From contig NZ_JAHKRC010000009.1 in NCBI RefSeq assembly GCF_019345465.1, positions 171,000 through 234,999 on the forward strand: 64,000 nt of DNA, in the 5' to 3' direction. A program made the position numbers and the translations under genes. The notes below the pieces were generated by a model. It saw only the letters and a list, made by a program, of their open reading frames with translations, had not been told where the DNA came from and did no database searches. Numbering within the stretch: position 1 is the first letter of the stretch; every line of letters starts with the position of its first letter. Of this stretch, positions 8,520-21,284 are shown one piece after another. Source of the stretch: Pseudomonas sp. NKUCC02_KPG (GTDB taxonomy: Bacteria; Pseudomonadota; Gammaproteobacteria; Pseudomonadales; Pseudomonadaceae).

Positions 8520-8621
8520 GTCGCCGCTGCCGAAAGCTGCGAAAAGGGCCGGAGGACCTTCGCTCTTCAAGGAGAAGAGCGACCCCTTCGGGCTCGATCG
8601 CAGCCTGCGGCAGCGACTACA
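8520..8621. repeat. Inverted REP-like pair, family B
   Basis: Two arms related to GTAGTCGCTGCCG-AGGCTGCGA face each other (8520-8542 and 8598-8621) around a spacer of about 55 bases that holds its own inverted stretch (CGCTCTTC...GAAGAGCG). Similar pairs occur at 36961, 52019 and 63298. It lies just after the gltD stop. Confidence 0.75.
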
Positions 8622-8631
8622 GGGGATCGGG

Positions 8632-10083
<1,452 letters not shown>

Positions 10084-13000
10084 TCACTGCGGGTTGGCAC
10101 GGATGCTGGAAAGCAACGATTTCAAGCTGGCAGCCTTGGGCTTGACCATCCAGAAACGACGCAGGTAATCATCGAGGTTTTCCGAGAGGTTGCGACCCCA
10201 CTCGCTGTTGGTTTCCTCAACGTATTCGTCCAGCACGTGTTGCAGGTGATTGCGGTAGGCCTCCATCGCTTCACCACTGATCCGCTGGATTTCCACCAGT
10301 TCGTGGTTAACCTTGTCGACGAAGGTGTTGTCCTGATCCAGCACGTAGGCGAAACCGCCGGTCATGCCCGAGCCGAAGTTGTAACCGGTTTTGCCCAGTA
10401 CGCAGACGAAACCGCCGGTCATGTATTCGCAGCAGTGATCGCCCGTGCCTTCAACCACGGTGTGAGCACCGGAGTTACGCACTGCAAAACGCTCACCCGC
10501 CGTACCCGCAGCAAACAGCTTGCCGCCGGTTGCGCCATACAGGCAGGTGTTGCCGACAATGGCGCTGTCCTGGGTTTTGTAGATGCTGCCCGCAGGCGGC
10601 ACTATCACCAGCTTGCCGCCGGTCATGCCTTTGCCCACGTAGTCGTTGGCATCGCCTTGCAGGTACATGTGCAAACCACCGGCGTTCCACACGCCAAAGC
10701 TCTGACCTGCAGTGCCTTTGAAGCGGAAGGTGATCGGTGCTTTGGCCATGCCTTGGTTGCCGTGGGCACGGGCAATTTCACCCGAGATACGGGCACCGAT
10801 CGAACGGTCGCAGTTGCAGATGTCGAGGTCGAACTCGGCACCGCTCATGTCGTTGATCGCTGAAGTGGCCAGTTCGACCATCTTCTCGGCCAGCAGGCCT
10901 TTGTCGAACGGAGGGTTGCGGTCGACCTGGCAGAACTGGGGTTTGTCCGCCGGGATGTGATCGCTGCCCAACAGAGGAGTCAGGTCCAGGTTGTGCTGCT
11001 TGGCGGTCTCGCCCTGCAGGATTTCCAGCAGGTCGGTACGGCCGATCAGCTCTTCGAGGGTGCGCACACCCAGCTTGGCCAGCCACTCGCGGGTTTCTTC
11101 GGCCACGTAGGTGAAGAAGTTGACCACCATGTCGACGGTGCCGATGTAGTGATTTTTACGTAGCGATTCGTTTTGGGTCGCAACGCCGGTGGCGCAGTTG
11201 TTGAGGTGGCAAATACGCAGGTATTTGCAGCCCAGTGCGATCATCGGTGCAGTACCGAAGCCAAAACTCTCTGCGCCCAGGATCGCAGCCTTGATCACGT
11301 CCAGACCGGTTTTCAGGCCGCCGTCTGTTTGTACCCGCACTTTGCCGCGCAGGTCGTTGCCGCGCAGGGTCTGGTGGGTTTCAGCCAGGCCCAGCTCCCA
11401 CGGAGCGCCCGCGTACTTGATGGAGGTCAGCGGTGATGCACCGGTGCCGCCGTCATAGCCGGAGATGGTGATCAGGTCGGCGTAGGCCTTGGCCACGCCT
11501 GCGGCGATGGTGCCTACGCCTGCTTCTGCTACCAGCTTCACCGATACCAGCGCTTTCGGATTGACTTGTTTCAAGTCAAAGATCAACTGCGACAAATCTT
11601 CGATGGAATAGATGTCGTGGTGCGGCGGTGGCGAAATCAGGGTGACGCCCGGTACGGCGTAGCGCAGTTTGGCGATCAGGCCGTTGACCTTGCCGCCCGG
11701 CAGTTGCCCGCCCTCGCCCGGTTTGGCGCCTTGGGCAACCTTGATTTGCAGCACTTCGGCGTTGACCAGGTATTCCGGGGTCACGCCGAAACGGCCAGTG
11801 GCCACTTGCTTGATTTTGGAGCTTTTGATGGTGCCGTAACGTGCCGGGTCTTCGCCGCCTTCACCGGAGTTGGAGCGTGCGCCCAAACGGTTCATGGCTT
11901 CAGCCAGGGCTTCGTGGGCCTCTGGTGACAGGGCGCCCAGCGAGATACCGGCCGAGTCGAAACGCTTGAGAATCGAGTCCAGCGGTTCGATGTCGTCGAT
12001 GGCCAGCGGCGTGTCGAGGGTCTTGACCTGGAACAGGTCGCGGATCATCGACACCGGACGCTTGTCGACCAGCGCGGTGTATTCCTTGAACTTGCTGTAG
12101 TCACCCTGCTGCACAGCGGCTTGCAGGGTAGCGACTACGTCCGGGTTGTAGGCGTGGTATTCGCCACCGTGCACGTACTTGAGCAGACCGCCTTGCTGGA
12201 TCGGCTTGCGCGCACTCCAGGCCTCGGCTGCCAGCAGCTTTTGCTCGGCTTCAAGGTCGACGAAGCGTGCGCCCTTGATGCGGCTTGGCACGCCACGGAA
12301 GCTCAGGTCGCAGATTTCTTCGGACAGGCCGATGGCTTCGAACAACTGCGCACCGCGGTACGAAGCAATGGTCGAGATACCCATCTTCGACAGGATTTTA
12401 AGCAAGCCTTTGGTGATGCCTTTGCGGTAGTTTTTGAAGACCTCATAGAGGTCGCCCAGCACTTCACCGGTACGGATCAAGTCACCCAGTACTTCGTAAG
12501 CCAGGAACGGATAGACCGCCGAGGCGCCGAAGCCGATCAGCACCGCAAAGTGATGCGGGTCACGGGCAGTAGCGGTTTCAACCAGGATGTTGCTGTCGCA
12601 GCGCAGGCCTTTTTCGGTCAAGCGGTGATGCACGGCGCCCACAGCCAACGAGGCGTGAACCGGCAACTTGCCCGGTGCGATATGACGGTCACTCAGAACG
12701 ATCTGGGTACGACCGGCGCGCGCGGCTTCTTCGGCCTGATCGGCGATATTGCGCACGGCCGCTTCAAGACCCACGCTCTCGTCGTAGTTGAGGTCGATGA
12801 TCTGACGCTCAAAGCCCGGCAGGTCGAGGTTCATCAGCGAACGCCATTTGGCAGGCGAGATCACGGGCGAACTGAGGATCACACGGGAAGCGTGCTCCGG
12901 GGATTCCTGGAAGATGTTGCGCTCGGCACCGAGGCAGATTTCCAGCGACATGACGATGGCTTCACGCAGCGGGTCGATCGGCGGGTTAGTCACCTGCGCG

Positions 13001-14532
13001 AACTGCTGGCGGAAGTAGTCGTACGGCGTGCGAACACGCTGGGACAGCACGGCCATTGGCGTGTCGTCACCCATCGAGCCTACGGCTTCGTAGCCTTGCT
13101 CGCCCAACGGACGCAGCACCTGGTCGCGCTCTTCGAACGTCACCTGGTACATCTTCATGTATTGCTTGAGCTGATCAACGTCGTAGAACGCCGAACCGTG
13201 GTCGTTGTCTTCCATGGTCGCCTGAATGCGCAGGGCATTCTTGCGCAGCCACTGTTTGTACGGGTGGCGCGACTTCAAGCGGTTGTCGATGGAGTCGGTG
13301 TCCAGCACCTGACCGGTTTCGGTGTCCACGGCCAGGATCTGGCCCGGACCAACACGGCCTTTGGCGATCACGTCTTCTGGCTTGTAGTCCCACACGCCGA
13401 TTTCAGAAGCGATGGTGATATAGCCGTTGGTGGTGGTCACCCAGCGCGCAGGGCGCAGACCGTTGCGGTCGAGCAGGCAGACAGCATAACGACCGTCGGT
13501 CATCACTACGCCAGCCGGGCCGTCCCACGGTTCCATGTGCATGGAGTTGTACTCATAGAACGCCCGCAGGTCGGGGTCCATGGTTTCAACGTTCTGCCAC
13601 GCCGGTGGAATCAGCATGCGCACGCCACGGAACAGATCGATACCGCCGGTGACCATCAGTTCCAGCATGTTGTCCATGCTCGAGGAGTCAGAACCCACGC
13701 GGTTAACCAGCGGGCCGAGCTCGTCGAGGTCACCGATCAGGTCATTGGCGAACTTGGTGCGACGGGCCTGGGCCCAGTTGCGGTTGCCGGTGATGGTGTT
13801 GATCTCGCCGTTGTGGGCGAGAAAGCGGAATGGCTGGGCCAGCGGCCATTTCGGCAGGGTGTTGGTGGAGAAACGCTGGTGGAACACGCAAATTGCGGTT
13901 TGCAGGCGTTCATCGCTCAGGTCTGGATAGAAGGCGGTGAGGTCCGCCGGCATCATCAGGCCTTTATAAATGATGGTCTTGTGGGAAAAGCTGCAGATGT
14001 AGTGATCGGTGTCAGCGGCGTTGCTCACCGATGAACGGCGACGGGCGCTGAACAGTTTGATCGCCATGTCCTGATCGCTCAGGTTTTCGCCAGCGATGAA
14101 CACTTGCTCGATCTGCGGCAAACGTTCCAATGCCAGACGGCCCAGAACGCTGGTATCGATCGGCACTTTGCGCCAGCCCACCAATTGCAGGCCCGCCGCG
14201 AGGATTTCGCGGTTCATGTTGTCGCGGGCCGCTTCAGCCTTGATCGGGTCCTGGTTGAAAAACACCATGCCGACGGCGTATTGCTTGGGCAAATCTGCGC
14301 CGAACTGTTCTTTGGCGGTTGCACGCAAGAACAGGTCAGGCTTTTGAATCAGCAGGCCACAACCGTCACCGGTCTTGCCATCTGCGTTGATCCCACCGCG
14401 GTGGGTCATGCAGGTCAGGGCTTCAATGGCGGTTTGCAGGAGGGTATGACTAGGCTCGCCCTGCATATGGGCAATCAGGCCGAAACCACAGTTATCCTTG
14501 AATTCATCGGGGTGGTACAGACCTGCTTTCAT
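10084..14532 (-). CDS. gltB: Glutamate synthase [NADPH] large (alpha) subunit
   Basis: A 1482-residue enzyme. I place the start at ATG 14532 ([11 protein letters not shown]), which has GAGAAAG at the right spacing; the frame stays open 19 codons further upstream, but that extension has no family support. Removing a short propeptide would expose Cys15 (in KDNCGFG), the class II amidotransferase nucleophile. The glutaminase domain covers about 15-430. The FMN-binding synthase domain is about 830-1200 ([38 protein letters not shown]), with the 3Fe-4S cysteines in [12 protein letters not shown]. The C-terminal GXGXG beta-helix covers about 1240-1480. Ammonia made from glutamine is channelled to 2-oxoglutarate. 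It is the first gene of gltBD. Confidence 0.96.
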   Translation of the reverse strand: MKAGLYHPDEFKDNCGFGLIAHMQGEPSHTLLQTAIEALTCMTHRGGINADGKTGDGCGLLIQKPDLFLRATAKEQFGADLPKQYAVGMVFFNQDPIKAEAARDNMNREILAAGLQLVGWRKVPIDTSVLGRLALERLPQIEQVFIAGENLSDQDMAIKLFSARRRSSVSNAADTDHYICSFSHKTIIYKGLMMPADLTAFYPDLSDERLQTAICVFHQRFSTNTLPKWPLAQPFRFLAHNGEINTITGNRNWAQARRTKFANDLIGDLDELGPLVNRVGSDSSSMDNMLELMVTGGIDLFRGVRMLIPPAWQNVETMDPDLRAFYEYNSMHMEPWDGPAGVVMTDGRYAVCLLDRNGLRPARWVTTTNGYITIASEIGVWDYKPEDVIAKGRVGPGQILAVDTETGQVLDTDSIDNRLKSRHPYKQWLRKNALRIQATMEDNDHGSAFYDVDQLKQYMKMYQVTFEERDQVLRPLGEQGYEAVGSMGDDTPMAVLSQRVRTPYDYFRQQFAQVTNPPIDPLREAIVMSLEICLGAERNIFQESPEHASRVILSSPVISPAKWRSLMNLDLPGFERQIIDLNYDESVGLEAAVRNIADQAEEAARAGRTQIVLSDRHIAPGKLPVHASLAVGAVHHRLTEKGLRCDSNILVETATARDPHHFAVLIGFGASAVYPFLAYEVLGDLIRTGEVLGDLYEVFKNYRKGITKGLLKILSKMGISTIASYRGAQLFEAIGLSEEICDLSFRGVPSRIKGARFVDLEAEQKLLAAEAWSARKPIQQGGLLKYVHGGEYHAYNPDVVATLQAAVQQGDYSKFKEYTALVDKRPVSMIRDLFQVKTLDTPLAIDDIEPLDSILKRFDSAGISLGALSPEAHEALAEAMNRLGARSNSGEGGEDPARYGTIKSSKIKQVATGRFGVTPEYLVNAEVLQIKVAQGAKPGEGGQLPGGKVNGLIAKLRYAVPGVTLISPPPHHDIYSIEDLSQLIFDLKQVNPKALVSVKLVAEAGVGTIAAGVAKAYADLITISGYDGGTGASPLTSIKYAGAPWELGLAETHQTLRGNDLRGKVRVQTDGGLKTGLDVIKAAILGAESFGFGTAPMIALGCKYLRICHLNNCATGVATQNESLRKNHYIGTVDMVVNFFTYVAEETREWLAKLGVRTLEELIGRTDLLEILQGETAKQHNLDLTPLLGSDHIPADKPQFCQVDRNPPFDKGLLAEKMVELATSAINDMSGAEFDLDICNCDRSIGARISGEIARAHGNQGMAKAPITFRFKGTAGQSFGVWNAGGLHMYLQGDANDYVGKGMTGGKLVIVPPAGSIYKTQDSAIVGNTCLYGATGGKLFAAGTAGERFAVRNSGAHTVVEGTGDHCCEYMTGGFVCVLGKTGYNFGSGMTGGFAYVLDQDNTFVDKVNHELVEIQRISGEAMEAYRNHLQHVLDEYVEETNSEWGRNLSENLDDYLRRFWMVKPKAASLKSLLSSIRANPQ

Positions 14533-14712
14533 AGACACTTTCTCACCAGGCTGCCCCAAAAAGGGGCAAATTTCTTTTAATTCAACCACTTGCTCCCCGC
14601 GCTGAACGTACGCCAGCTTGGCAGGGGCAAAAGGGTGGTCATTCTACACACCGTCACATAGGCCCACAAATTTAACGGCGATTAACCGTAAGTTCGTGTC
14701 GCATTTATGAAA

Positions 14713-14741
14713 GGTTTAAAGCGATTGCTCGTGCTAGTCAA
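14713..14741 (-). promoter_or_regulatory. Possible sigma-70 promoter of gltBD
   Basis: On the minus strand TTGACT (14741-14736) is followed after 17 bases by TAAACC (14718-14713). The -35 box is good and the -10 box is poor. It lies about 180 bases before the gltB start. This is a weak candidate. Confidence 0.25.
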
Positions 14742-14836
14742 AACATTTTTGATGTCGACTGCTGCGCGGCGCAGACACCACAAGGCACACGGCTTGATAA
14801 GCCCGTATGCACAAGCAGGAATTTGATGTGCTAGAA

Positions 14837-14859
14837 CGGCGACCTGGGTAAGGTCGCCG
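14837..14859 (-). terminator. Hairpin after the SPOR-domain gene
   Basis: An 8-bp stem (CGGCGACC with GGTCGCCG, loop TGGGTAA) lies 5 bases beyond the stop of the SPOR-domain gene. It is not followed by a T run, so it is at best a weak end for the pilM-aroB operon. Confidence 0.4.
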
Positions 14860-14864
14860 GATCA

Positions 14865-16430
14865 TCAGCGAGCTGTAGCCAGCTCTTTTTGGACGCTGGC
14901 GACAGTGCGAGGCCAAGGTTTACCAGCCTGTGTCTTCGCTGGCAAGTTCTTGATTGCCGCGGTGGCTGCGGCATGGCTTGGGAAATTGCCGTAGGTGACG
15001 ACGTACAGCGGCTTGCCGTTCAAGGACTTCTTGAAATAGCGAGCATCGCCGCCCAGTTCTTTAGCGACATTTTGCGCAGACGCTTCAGAGCTGGTGCCGA
15101 CGATCTGCACCACATAGTTGTTGGCAGGCTGGCTGGAGTACCAGCTGCCGCCCGGTGCGGCCTTGGCAACAACGACCGGCTTCTCGACTGGCTTGACCAC
15201 CGGCTTGGCTGCCGGGGCTGGGGCCGGAGCAGGCTTGGCGACAGGGGCAGGCGCTGGCTTGGCCGTAGCCACGGTTGGCGCCGGGGTCGCCACTGGCGCA
15301 GGGCCCGATGGCACGCCAACCGGTGGCGCCGTGGTGGTGACGGTTGGCGGCGAAGCTACACCGCCGTCGACCGCAGGCACACCGCCATCGTCACCCTCAG
15401 GCATATCACCGGCCGCTTCGGCCAACGGACCACGCATCACCGGTTGGGATTGCCCCACCAGCGGCAATGGCATCGGCTGCGAAGAGCCAGCGAAATCAAC
15501 AGACGGCTTGGCGCCGCCATTTGGAGCGGCCTGCCCCAGTTGTGTCTGTTCGGCACCCGGCGCGACTGGCGCCTTGCCACGGCCAGGAATCAATACAGCA
15601 GCAGCGACAGCCACTACCACTACTGCACCAATGGCCAATACGTGTTTCTTCGGCATCTTGAACCCCATACTTGGACGCTTGACCGCTGAGCGGCTGGCAA
15701 TCATGGCTTCGATCATTGCATCGCGGGCGACCTGGTTGATAGTGCCAGGCCAGCCTTCGGAGCTCTCGTGTATATCTGAGATCTGCTGAGCGCTAAAGAG
15801 TTCGATTCCTGCCCCAGCACCTTCGAGGCGCTGAGCCAGATACTCACGGGTTTCATCGAGGGTATACGGCTGCAATTCGATGACATGAAAACGTTCTTCA
15901 TCCGGGCTCAACTGCTCCAGCCCGGCAATCATCGACGGCTCACCGAACAGGAACACATGCGGACGGCCTTCCGGCGCTCCCGCAGCCAGCGCCAGCAATG
16001 CTTCCAGTGCCGACTCGTCCAGCTGCTCGGCGTCATCGACCAACAAGTAGACTTCTTGTCCGGTCAGTGCCAATTGCACGACTTGGGCCAGAATGGAGCC
16101 GACATCGGGGCGTGCAACATTCAGGGTCTGTGCCACCTGGTGCAGAATGCCAGCCGCATCGCCAGCACCCCGCGCAGAAACCACAACACTCTGCACAGAC
16201 TGTTTGTTGGTGCTCGCGACCAGCGCCTGGCGCAGCAAGGTTTTACCGCTGCCCTCAGGCCCGGTAACCACCAGCAACAACTGGCTGTAGCGGGCAAGGT
16301 GATGCAACTGCCCCAGCACCGGCTTGCGCTGGGCAGGGAAAAACTTGAAGCCCGGCACCCGTGGCGCAAAAGGGTCGTGGTTGAGCTGGAAGTGACCGAG
16401 GAACGCCTCGTCGGCATGCAAACTAGTCAT
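14865..16430 (-). CDS. AAA ATPase with C-terminal SPOR domain (DamX-like, cell division associated)
   Basis: A 521-residue protein. The start is placed at ATG 16430 (MTSLHADEAF), because an earlier ATG would overlap the end of aroB. The N-terminal ExeA-type AAA ATPase domain has Walker A GPEGSGKT at 57-64 and a Walker B-like LLVDDAEQ. A single transmembrane helix (about 258-276) follows. Next is a long Pro/Ala/Val-rich periplasmic linker, then a SPOR domain (about 445-515, YVVQIVGTSSEASAQNVAKEL), which binds denuded septal peptidoglycan. The position after aroB matches damX in other gamma-proteobacteria. It is the last gene of the pilMNOPQ-aroKB operon. Confidence 0.85.
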   Translation of the reverse strand: MTSLHADEAFLGHFQLNHDPFAPRVPGFKFFPAQRKPVLGQLHHLARYSQLLLVVTGPEGSGKTLLRQALVASTNKQSVQSVVVSARGAGDAAGILHQVAQTLNVARPDVGSILAQVVQLALTGQEVYLLVDDAEQLDESALEALLALAAGAPEGRPHVFLFGEPSMIAGLEQLSPDEERFHVIELQPYTLDETREYLAQRLEGAGAGIELFSAQQISDIHESSEGWPGTINQVARDAMIEAMIASRSAVKRPSMGFKMPKKHVLAIGAVVVVAVAAAVLIPGRGKAPVAPGAEQTQLGQAAPNGGAKPSVDFAGSSQPMPLPLVGQSQPVMRGPLAEAAGDMPEGDDGGVPAVDGGVASPPTVTTTAPPVGVPSGPAPVATPAPTVATAKPAPAPVAKPAPAPAPAAKPVVKPVEKPVVVAKAAPGGSWYSSQPANNYVVQIVGTSSEASAQNVAKELGGDARYFKKSLNGKPLYVVTYGNFPSHAAATAAIKNLPAKTQAGKPWPRTVASVQKELATAR

Positions 16431-16440
16431 CGGGATCTTA

Positions 16441-17541
16441 TTAACCTTTAAGCTGAGCCAGCGCGCGGTAATCCGCACCCAGCGTGGCTTGGAGAACCTC
16501 GTGTGGATAATCGTCAGTCACCGTGGCTTCGCCCAGACGACGCAACAGCACCAGCCGCATGCGGCCGTCGATCACTTTCTTGTCAACCGCCATGTGCTGC
16601 ATGAAGTCGGCTGGCGTCATTTCGCCGGGCGGCACTACTGGCAAACCGGCGCGCTGAAAAATTCGAATGCCGCGATCACGCTCTGCATGGCTGATCCAGC
16701 CCAGGCGGGCGGACATTTCCAGAGCCATTACGGTGCCAGCGGCTACCGCTTCACCATGTAACCATACGCCGTAGCCCATATGGGTTTCGATGGCATGGCC
16801 AAAGGTGTGACCGAGGTTGAGGGTGGCACGTACCCCCGTTTCGCGTTCATCGGCACCCACCACTTCAGCCTTGGCGGCGCACGAACGCTGGATCGCAGCG
16901 GTCAGGGCGACCTGATCCAGCGCACGCAACGCGTCCATGTTGTCCTCAAGCCAGGTCAGGAACGGCTCATCGCAAATCAGGCCGTACTTGATGACTTCTG
17001 CCAGCCCTGCAGACAATTCGCGGGCCGGGAGAGTGTTGAGGGTCTGGGTGTCGATCAGTACCAGGTTGGGCTGATAAAAAGCACCGATCATGTTCTTGCC
17101 CAGCGGGTGGTTGATCCCGGTTTTGCCGCCCACCGACGAATCGACCTGAGACAGCAAGGTGGTCGGCACCTGGATGAAATCAACACCGCGCTGGTAACAG
17201 GCAGCGGCAAAACCCGCCATGTCACCCACCACGCCGCCGCCCAAGGCAATCACCGTGGTGCGCCGATCGTGGCGAGCCGTGAGCAGGCCGCTGAAAATCA
17301 GCTGCAGGGTTTCCCAGTTTTTGAATGATTCGCCATCGGGCAGGACAATCGGCACTACCGAGTACTGCGCGAGGCTGCGCGTCAGGCGCTCAAGATAGAG
17401 GGGTGCGACCGTTGCATTGGTCACAATGGCCACTTGGCGACCCGCGATATGGGGGGCCAGCAACTGCGGCTGATCCAACAAACCTTCGCCAATATGAATC
17501 GGGTAGCTACGCTCGCCTAGATCAACCTTCAGTGTCTGCAT
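16441..17541 (-). CDS. aroB: 3-dehydroquinate synthase
   Basis: A 366-residue enzyme that cyclises DAHP to 3-dehydroquinate, step two of the shikimate pathway, using NAD and a divalent metal. The conserved segments are present: [20 protein letters not shown] (about 100-119), [19 protein letters not shown] (about 125-143), [12 protein letters not shown] (about 242-253) and GEAVAAG with the metal-binding His. Length is typical. It follows aroK by 147 bases and precedes the damX-like gene, the usual arrangement. Confidence 0.97.
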   Translation of the reverse strand: MQTLKVDLGERSYPIHIGEGLLDQPQLLAPHIAGRQVAIVTNATVAPLYLERLTRSLAQYSVVPIVLPDGESFKNWETLQLIFSGLLTARHDRRTTVIALGGGVVGDMAGFAAACYQRGVDFIQVPTTLLSQVDSSVGGKTGINHPLGKNMIGAFYQPNLVLIDTQTLNTLPARELSAGLAEVIKYGLICDEPFLTWLEDNMDALRALDQVALTAAIQRSCAAKAEVVGADERETGVRATLNLGHTFGHAIETHMGYGVWLHGEAVAAGTVMALEMSARLGWISHAERDRGIRIFQRAGLPVVPPGEMTPADFMQHMAVDKKVIDGRMRLVLLRRLGEATVTDDYPHEVLQATLGADYRALAQLKG

Positions 17542-17688
17542 GAATCCCCGCGTTGAAACAGGTCACCGGCGACCTGCTTCGCAATTATCAAGTGATGGTC
17601 GCCTCTTTTCTGACACGACCCGATAGCCTTTGCTGGCGCCGAGGATAGCGCATTTCGTACCGCACTTTAATGGTCCAGCACAGCGGTC

Positions 17689-18207
17689 TTACCGAGGAGC
17701 AAGCTGCGCCAGTCGCTCGAGAATATCCAGAACCACCATGCGAGGCGGTCGCTCATCGGTTTCGACCACCAGATCAGCGATTTCCCGATAGAGGGGATCG
17801 CGAATGGCCAGCAAGTCGCGCAGGATTTTTTCCGGGTTTGCGTTGCGTAGCAAAGGCCGATTGCGGTCACGTGAGGTACGCGCAACCTGCTGCTCGATGG
17901 AAGCATGCAAGTAAACCACTCGTCCGCCATTGCGCAACGCCTGGCGGTTTTCCGCACGCATGACGGCACCACCACCGGTCGCCAGCACGATGCCATTTTC
18001 ATGACACAGTTCGACAATCATGGCCGTTTCACGGTCACGAAAGCCGGGCTCACCTTCTTTGTCGAAGATCCACGGGATATTGGCACCCGTGCGCACTTCA
18101 ATTTCCTTATCGGAATCTTTGAACGGCAGGTGCAACTCTTTGGCCAGCAAACGTCCGATGGTGCTTTTTCCAGCCCCCATTGGCCCAACAAGAATCAAAT
18201 TTCTCAC
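17689..18207 (-). CDS. aroK: Shikimate kinase
   Basis: A 172-residue P-loop kinase that phosphorylates shikimate at the 3-hydroxyl. Walker [10 protein letters not shown] is at about 8-16; the substrate-binding Asp and Arg are in DSDKEIE and GEPGFRDRE, and GGGAVM lies at about 78-83. The start is GTG at 18207, only 4 bases after the pilQ stop and without a strong ribosome-binding site, suggesting translational coupling to pilQ. Confidence 0.95.
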   Translation of the reverse strand: MRNLILVGPMGAGKSTIGRLLAKELHLPFKDSDKEIEVRTGANIPWIFDKEGEPGFRDRETAMIVELCHENGIVLATGGGAVMRAENRQALRNGGRVVYLHASIEQQVARTSRDRNRPLLRNANPEKILRDLLAIRDPLYREIADLVVETDERPPRMVVLDILERLAQLAPR

Positions 18208-18211
18208 AGAA

Positions 18212-19561
18212 TCAATGACTCACAGCAATCGCCTGGTTGTTCATGATACGCGGAGTCAGGAACACCAGCAGTTCGGATTTTTTTTCCAGGACAACGTCTC
18301 TACGGAAAAGTCGGCCAACATACGGCAGATCTCCTAAAAATGGCACTTTATCTACTACTTTGCTCTGAGTATTTGAGAACACTCCCCCAATCACGATGGT
18401 TTCACCGTCCTTGACCAGCACCTTGGCCCGGACCTCATTCTTCTTGATTGGCGGCACATCATGGACCCGGTTCATGTAATCGGGCTCGTCCTTGGTTACG
18501 ACGACCTCCATGATGACGCTGTTGTCAGGGGTTATTTGCGGTGTCACCTCCAGGGACAACGAGGCCTCCTTGAACGATACCGATGTGGCACCGCTTGAGC
18601 TGGACTCTTGATAGGGAATTTCAGTGCCCTTGAGGATTTTGGCGGTTTCCTTGTCGGAGGTAACTACTTTGGGCTGAGAGATGATTTCACCGTTGCCGGT
18701 TTTTTCCATGGCTGCCAGCTCCAGGTCCAACAACACATTGTTGGTGATAAAGGCGATGCCCAGCCCTGAGGTATTACCCGAAACGCCCAGATCCACAAAG
18801 GGCGCGCTCAGATCGCCGGGCACTGCCCCTGATGCAGGCGCGCGGGTAATACCGCCCGCACTCCAGTGGCCTTCGTTGCGCAGGGTGCCACCCCAACGAA
18901 CCCCCAGGCTTTTCTCATAGTCCACACCCGCCTCAACAATTCGGGCTTCGATCATCACCTGACGTACCGGCACATCCAGCTGAGCCACGAGGCGGCGCAA
19001 CTCCTCCAGCCGCTCACCAGACTCAAAGGCAATTATGTTATTGGTGCGCTCATCCACGGCGATTGTGCCCTGCCCGTCAACGTCGGGCTGAGCACCGGTC
19101 ACAGACTGGAACAATTTGGCAATATCTGCAGCCTTGGCGTAATTGACCTGCACCAGCTCTCTGCGCAAAGGCGCAAGGCGGGCCAGTTGATTGCGGGCCT
19201 CAAGTTCATGACGCTCGCGAGCCGCGATGTCTTCAGAGGGCGCGATCAACAGCACATTACCCTCAAGGCGCTTGCCCAGACCCTTGCTTTTAAGCACCAG
19301 ATCCAGCGCCTGATCCCACGGTACGTCCTGCAGGTTCAGGGTAATGCTGCCCTGTACGGCGTCGCTGACCACCACATTGAACCCCGTGAAATCTGCCAGT
19401 AGCTGAAGCACTGCGCGCACTTCGACCTCCTGAAAGTTCAGGGACATTGTTTCGCCGACATACGAAGAGGGGATGACTGTGGCCTGGGCAGCCGCCAGCG
19501 TTGACTGCGAATTCAGCGCACTCCATAGCGCCAGTACGCAGACCGGTAAAATCCTTTTCAT
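18212..19561 (-). CDS. pilQ: Type IV pilus secretin PilQ, short form without AMIN domains
   Basis: A 449-residue secretin with a signal peptide (about 1-25), an STN/N0-type domain (about 41-108, [23 protein letters not shown]), an N1 domain and the secretin core ([42 protein letters not shown] at the C-terminus). PilQ of P. aeruginosa is about 710 residues and has two N-terminal peptidoglycan-binding AMIN domains; here they are absent and the protein resembles the HofQ layout. The gene begins with a proper ATG and signal peptide, so this is a genuine short form and not a mis-called start. It lies 12 bases after pilP and is coupled to aroK. Confidence 0.88.
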   Translation of the reverse strand: MKRILPVCVLALWSALNSQSTLAAAQATVIPSSYVGETMSLNFQEVEVRAVLQLLADFTGFNVVVSDAVQGSITLNLQDVPWDQALDLVLKSKGLGKRLEGNVLLIAPSEDIAARERHELEARNQLARLAPLRRELVQVNYAKAADIAKLFQSVTGAQPDVDGQGTIAVDERTNNIIAFESGERLEELRRLVAQLDVPVRQVMIEARIVEAGVDYEKSLGVRWGGTLRNEGHWSAGGITRAPASGAVPGDLSAPFVDLGVSGNTSGLGIAFITNNVLLDLELAAMEKTGNGEIISQPKVVTSDKETAKILKGTEIPYQESSSSGATSVSFKEASLSLEVTPQITPDNSVIMEVVVTKDEPDYMNRVHDVPPIKKNEVRAKVLVKDGETIVIGGVFSNTQSKVVDKVPFLGDLPYVGRLFRRDVVLEKKSELLVFLTPRIMNNQAIAVSH

Positions 19562-19573
19562 GGTATTTATCCG

Positions 19574-20101
19574 TTAAGAGTGTTGCTTTAAAGGGATCGT
19601 CAGGGACCTTTCCAACCAGCCGCCCCGACCATCGGAAATCACTTCAAACACTTCAACCTGGGTCACGTCCACCGAAGCAATCTGGCCATTGTTGCGCCCC
19701 AGGTAATCACCTACTTTCAAACGGTGGATGACACCGTTAACCCGTAGCAATGCGTTGGTTTCCAGATCATTGGACAGCGTCCCGACCATCTCGAATTGCT
19801 CAAGATCGAAGCCTTCCAGAAACTGACGTGCCCGGTCACCGTCAAGCTCGTCACCGACGAGGCTGACCTGCCAATTGCCAGCCCCGCCCCTGGGCACGGC
19901 CTGAAAAGGATTGCGCAGCGTCAACGCGTCATAGGTGAACACGTGCGCTGCATTGATTTCCGGAAGAGGCTCAATGGCCTCACCCGGGTGCACCTGAGCG
20001 GTCTGCAAATACCTTTGCAGATCAACGGTACCCTGCGGGCCATCGCACCCCGCCAGGGTCGCCAGCAATCCAGCGCCAAACAGTCGAAAACAGACGCTCA
20101 T
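19574..20101 (-). CDS. pilP: Type IV pilus lipoprotein PilP
   Basis: A 175-residue lipoprotein: the N-terminus has a lipobox (LLATLAGC, Cys19). A periplasmic beta-rich domain follows (about 85-175), with LLRVNGVIHRLKVGDYLGRNNGQI, the usual PilP core that contacts PilQ. The segment DALTLRNPF before it matches the region that binds the PilNO dimer. The start overlaps the pilO stop by 4 bases (ATGA). Confidence 0.9.
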   Translation of the reverse strand: MSVCFRLFGAGLLATLAGCDGPQGTVDLQRYLQTAQVHPGEAIEPLPEINAAHVFTYDALTLRNPFQAVPRGGAGNWQVSLVGDELDGDRARQFLEGFDLEQFEMVGTLSNDLETNALLRVNGVIHRLKVGDYLGRNNGQIASVDVTQVEVFEVISDGRGGWLERSLTIPLKQHS

Positions 20102-20718
20102 GGGATCAGTCCTTGATCGTGGGTGCGGTAGGCCCTGGCCAGCAGCGTCATGCGTAACTGGCCGCTACCTGAGCTGTTGAGCGGAGCAAGTGCGAAATCA
20201 TGAAGGGTGACTATGCGTGGCAGGCTCGCCATGGCGCTGACGAAGAGCCCCAACTCGTGGTACCCACCGGCGAGAGTCATCTGCAGGGGCAGTTCGGCAT
20301 AGAACGGCTGAAGGACTTCGGGCAACCACTCAATATGCTCGACCACCAGGCCGTTGAGGTGACTCAGTCGCGAAATCTCATCCAGCAAACCGGGCACTTG
20401 CGCCTGGGCAGGGAGTTGTTCGAGCAATACGCCAAAGGCGGCTTCCAGCCCTTGCATTTGCTTCAAGTAGGCATCCAGGTTCGCAACCTGGGCAACCCTG
20501 GATTCAAATTCGGTCTTTAGTCTGGCTTGAGCTTCATGCTGCAATTGCAACCGGGCAAGCGAGGGCTGCAACAGCAACGGATACCCCAGCGTCAGGATCA
20601 TGCCCAACCACGCCAGCGCGACGAGGTTTTTGCGTTTTGGCGACCAGACTCCCGGATGCCCGAGGTCCAGCTCCCGAAGGTCAAAGCTGCGCAGGCTGTG
20701 TAGCCACTGCGCGGCCAT
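20098..20718 (-). CDS. pilO: Type IV pilus inner-membrane protein PilO
   Basis: A 206-residue bitopic protein with a cytoplasmic tail, one helix (about 32-50, LVALAWLGMILTLGYPLLL), a coiled-coil segment (about 55-90) and a ferredoxin-like periplasmic domain (about 100-200). I use ATG 20718, which forms TGATG with the pilN stop; the GTG one codon earlier is less likely. It pairs with PilN to connect the cytoplasmic motor to PilP and PilQ. Confidence 0.9.
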   Translation of the reverse strand: MAAQWLHSLRSFDLRELDLGHPGVWSPKRKNLVALAWLGMILTLGYPLLLQPSLARLQLQHEAQARLKTEFESRVAQVANLDAYLKQMQGLEAAFGVLLEQLPAQAQVPGLLDEISRLSHLNGLVVEHIEWLPEVLQPFYAELPLQMTLAGGYHELGLFVSAMASLPRIVTLHDFALAPLNSSGSGQLRMTLLARAYRTHDQGLIP

Positions 20719-21284
20719 CACAACGCCCCCGCAGCGGGTGTATGCCGGGCCTCGCGCACCGTCAGTTGAAACTGACGCTCTGGCCCGCCGGCATGGGCAG
20801 GATCGGCCTTGACGTCATTGAGCTCGGGCGTTTCCAGCCAGTGTGAAGCATCCAGATTGCGCATCAATTGCGCGACGAGGGTATTGGACTGGGCAACCCC
20901 CGTGATGACTATTGTGCCCTCGGTCATTTTCACGTCAGTGAAGTGCACGCCTTCGGGCAAGCTGCGCGCCAATTGCTCCAGAATAATCCCGCTGCTCGAT
21001 CGGCTGCTCTGCAGCGCCCCGATTGTTTGCATACGCTCAAGCAATTGCTCGCGGCGTACTTTCAACTGATCGATTTGCTCCGCACGGCCGTCCAGCTGGA
21101 ACGTGGCACTGCGGATCAAGTCATTGCGCTCCAGCTGCTGCTCTACCAGGTTGTCGATAAACTGGTCAGCAGCAAACAATCCGGCCACTGTTCCCACCGA
21201 CAGGACTGCCAGCACCATCAAAAACCGCTTGCGCCGCTTTTCACGCAACAACGCGCGCCAGGGCAACAAATTGATTCTCGCCAT
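20718..21284 (-). CDS. pilN: Type IV pilus assembly protein PilN
   Basis: A 188-residue bitopic protein. The N-terminal motif MARINLLPWR is the PilM-binding INLLPWR signature, followed by a transmembrane helix (about 22-40), a coiled coil and a small periplasmic alpha/beta domain. The ATG at 21284 overlaps the pilM stop (TGATG); a TTG one codon upstream is less likely. Operon position is the standard pilMNOPQ order. Confidence 0.93.
   Translation of the reverse strand: MARINLLPWRALLREKRRKRFLMVLAVLSVGTVAGLFAADQFIDNLVEQQLERNDLIRSATFQLDGRAEQIDQLKVRREQLLERMQTIGALQSSRSSSGIILEQLARSLPEGVHFTDVKMTEGTIVITGVAQSNTLVAQLMRNLDASHWLETPELNDVKADPAHAGGPERQFQLTVREARHTPAAGAL

Larger units (their letters stand above)
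14533..14864. other. gltB upstream region
   Basis: About 330 bases between gltB and the SPOR-domain gene. It contains the gltB leader and promoter, a small hairpin after the SPOR gene, and no ORF I would defend. No tRNA or riboswitch fold was recognised. Confidence 0.5.

Noticed and set aside
12121..14034. A 637-codon open frame on the plus strand, antisense to gltB
   Set aside because: It is a by-product of GC-rich codon use in gltB. It has no family resemblance, and gltB is unmistakable on the other strand.
14533..14589. An N-terminal extension of gltB (19 codons)
   Set aside because: ATG 14532 has the better ribosome-binding site and places the catalytic Cys at the expected distance.
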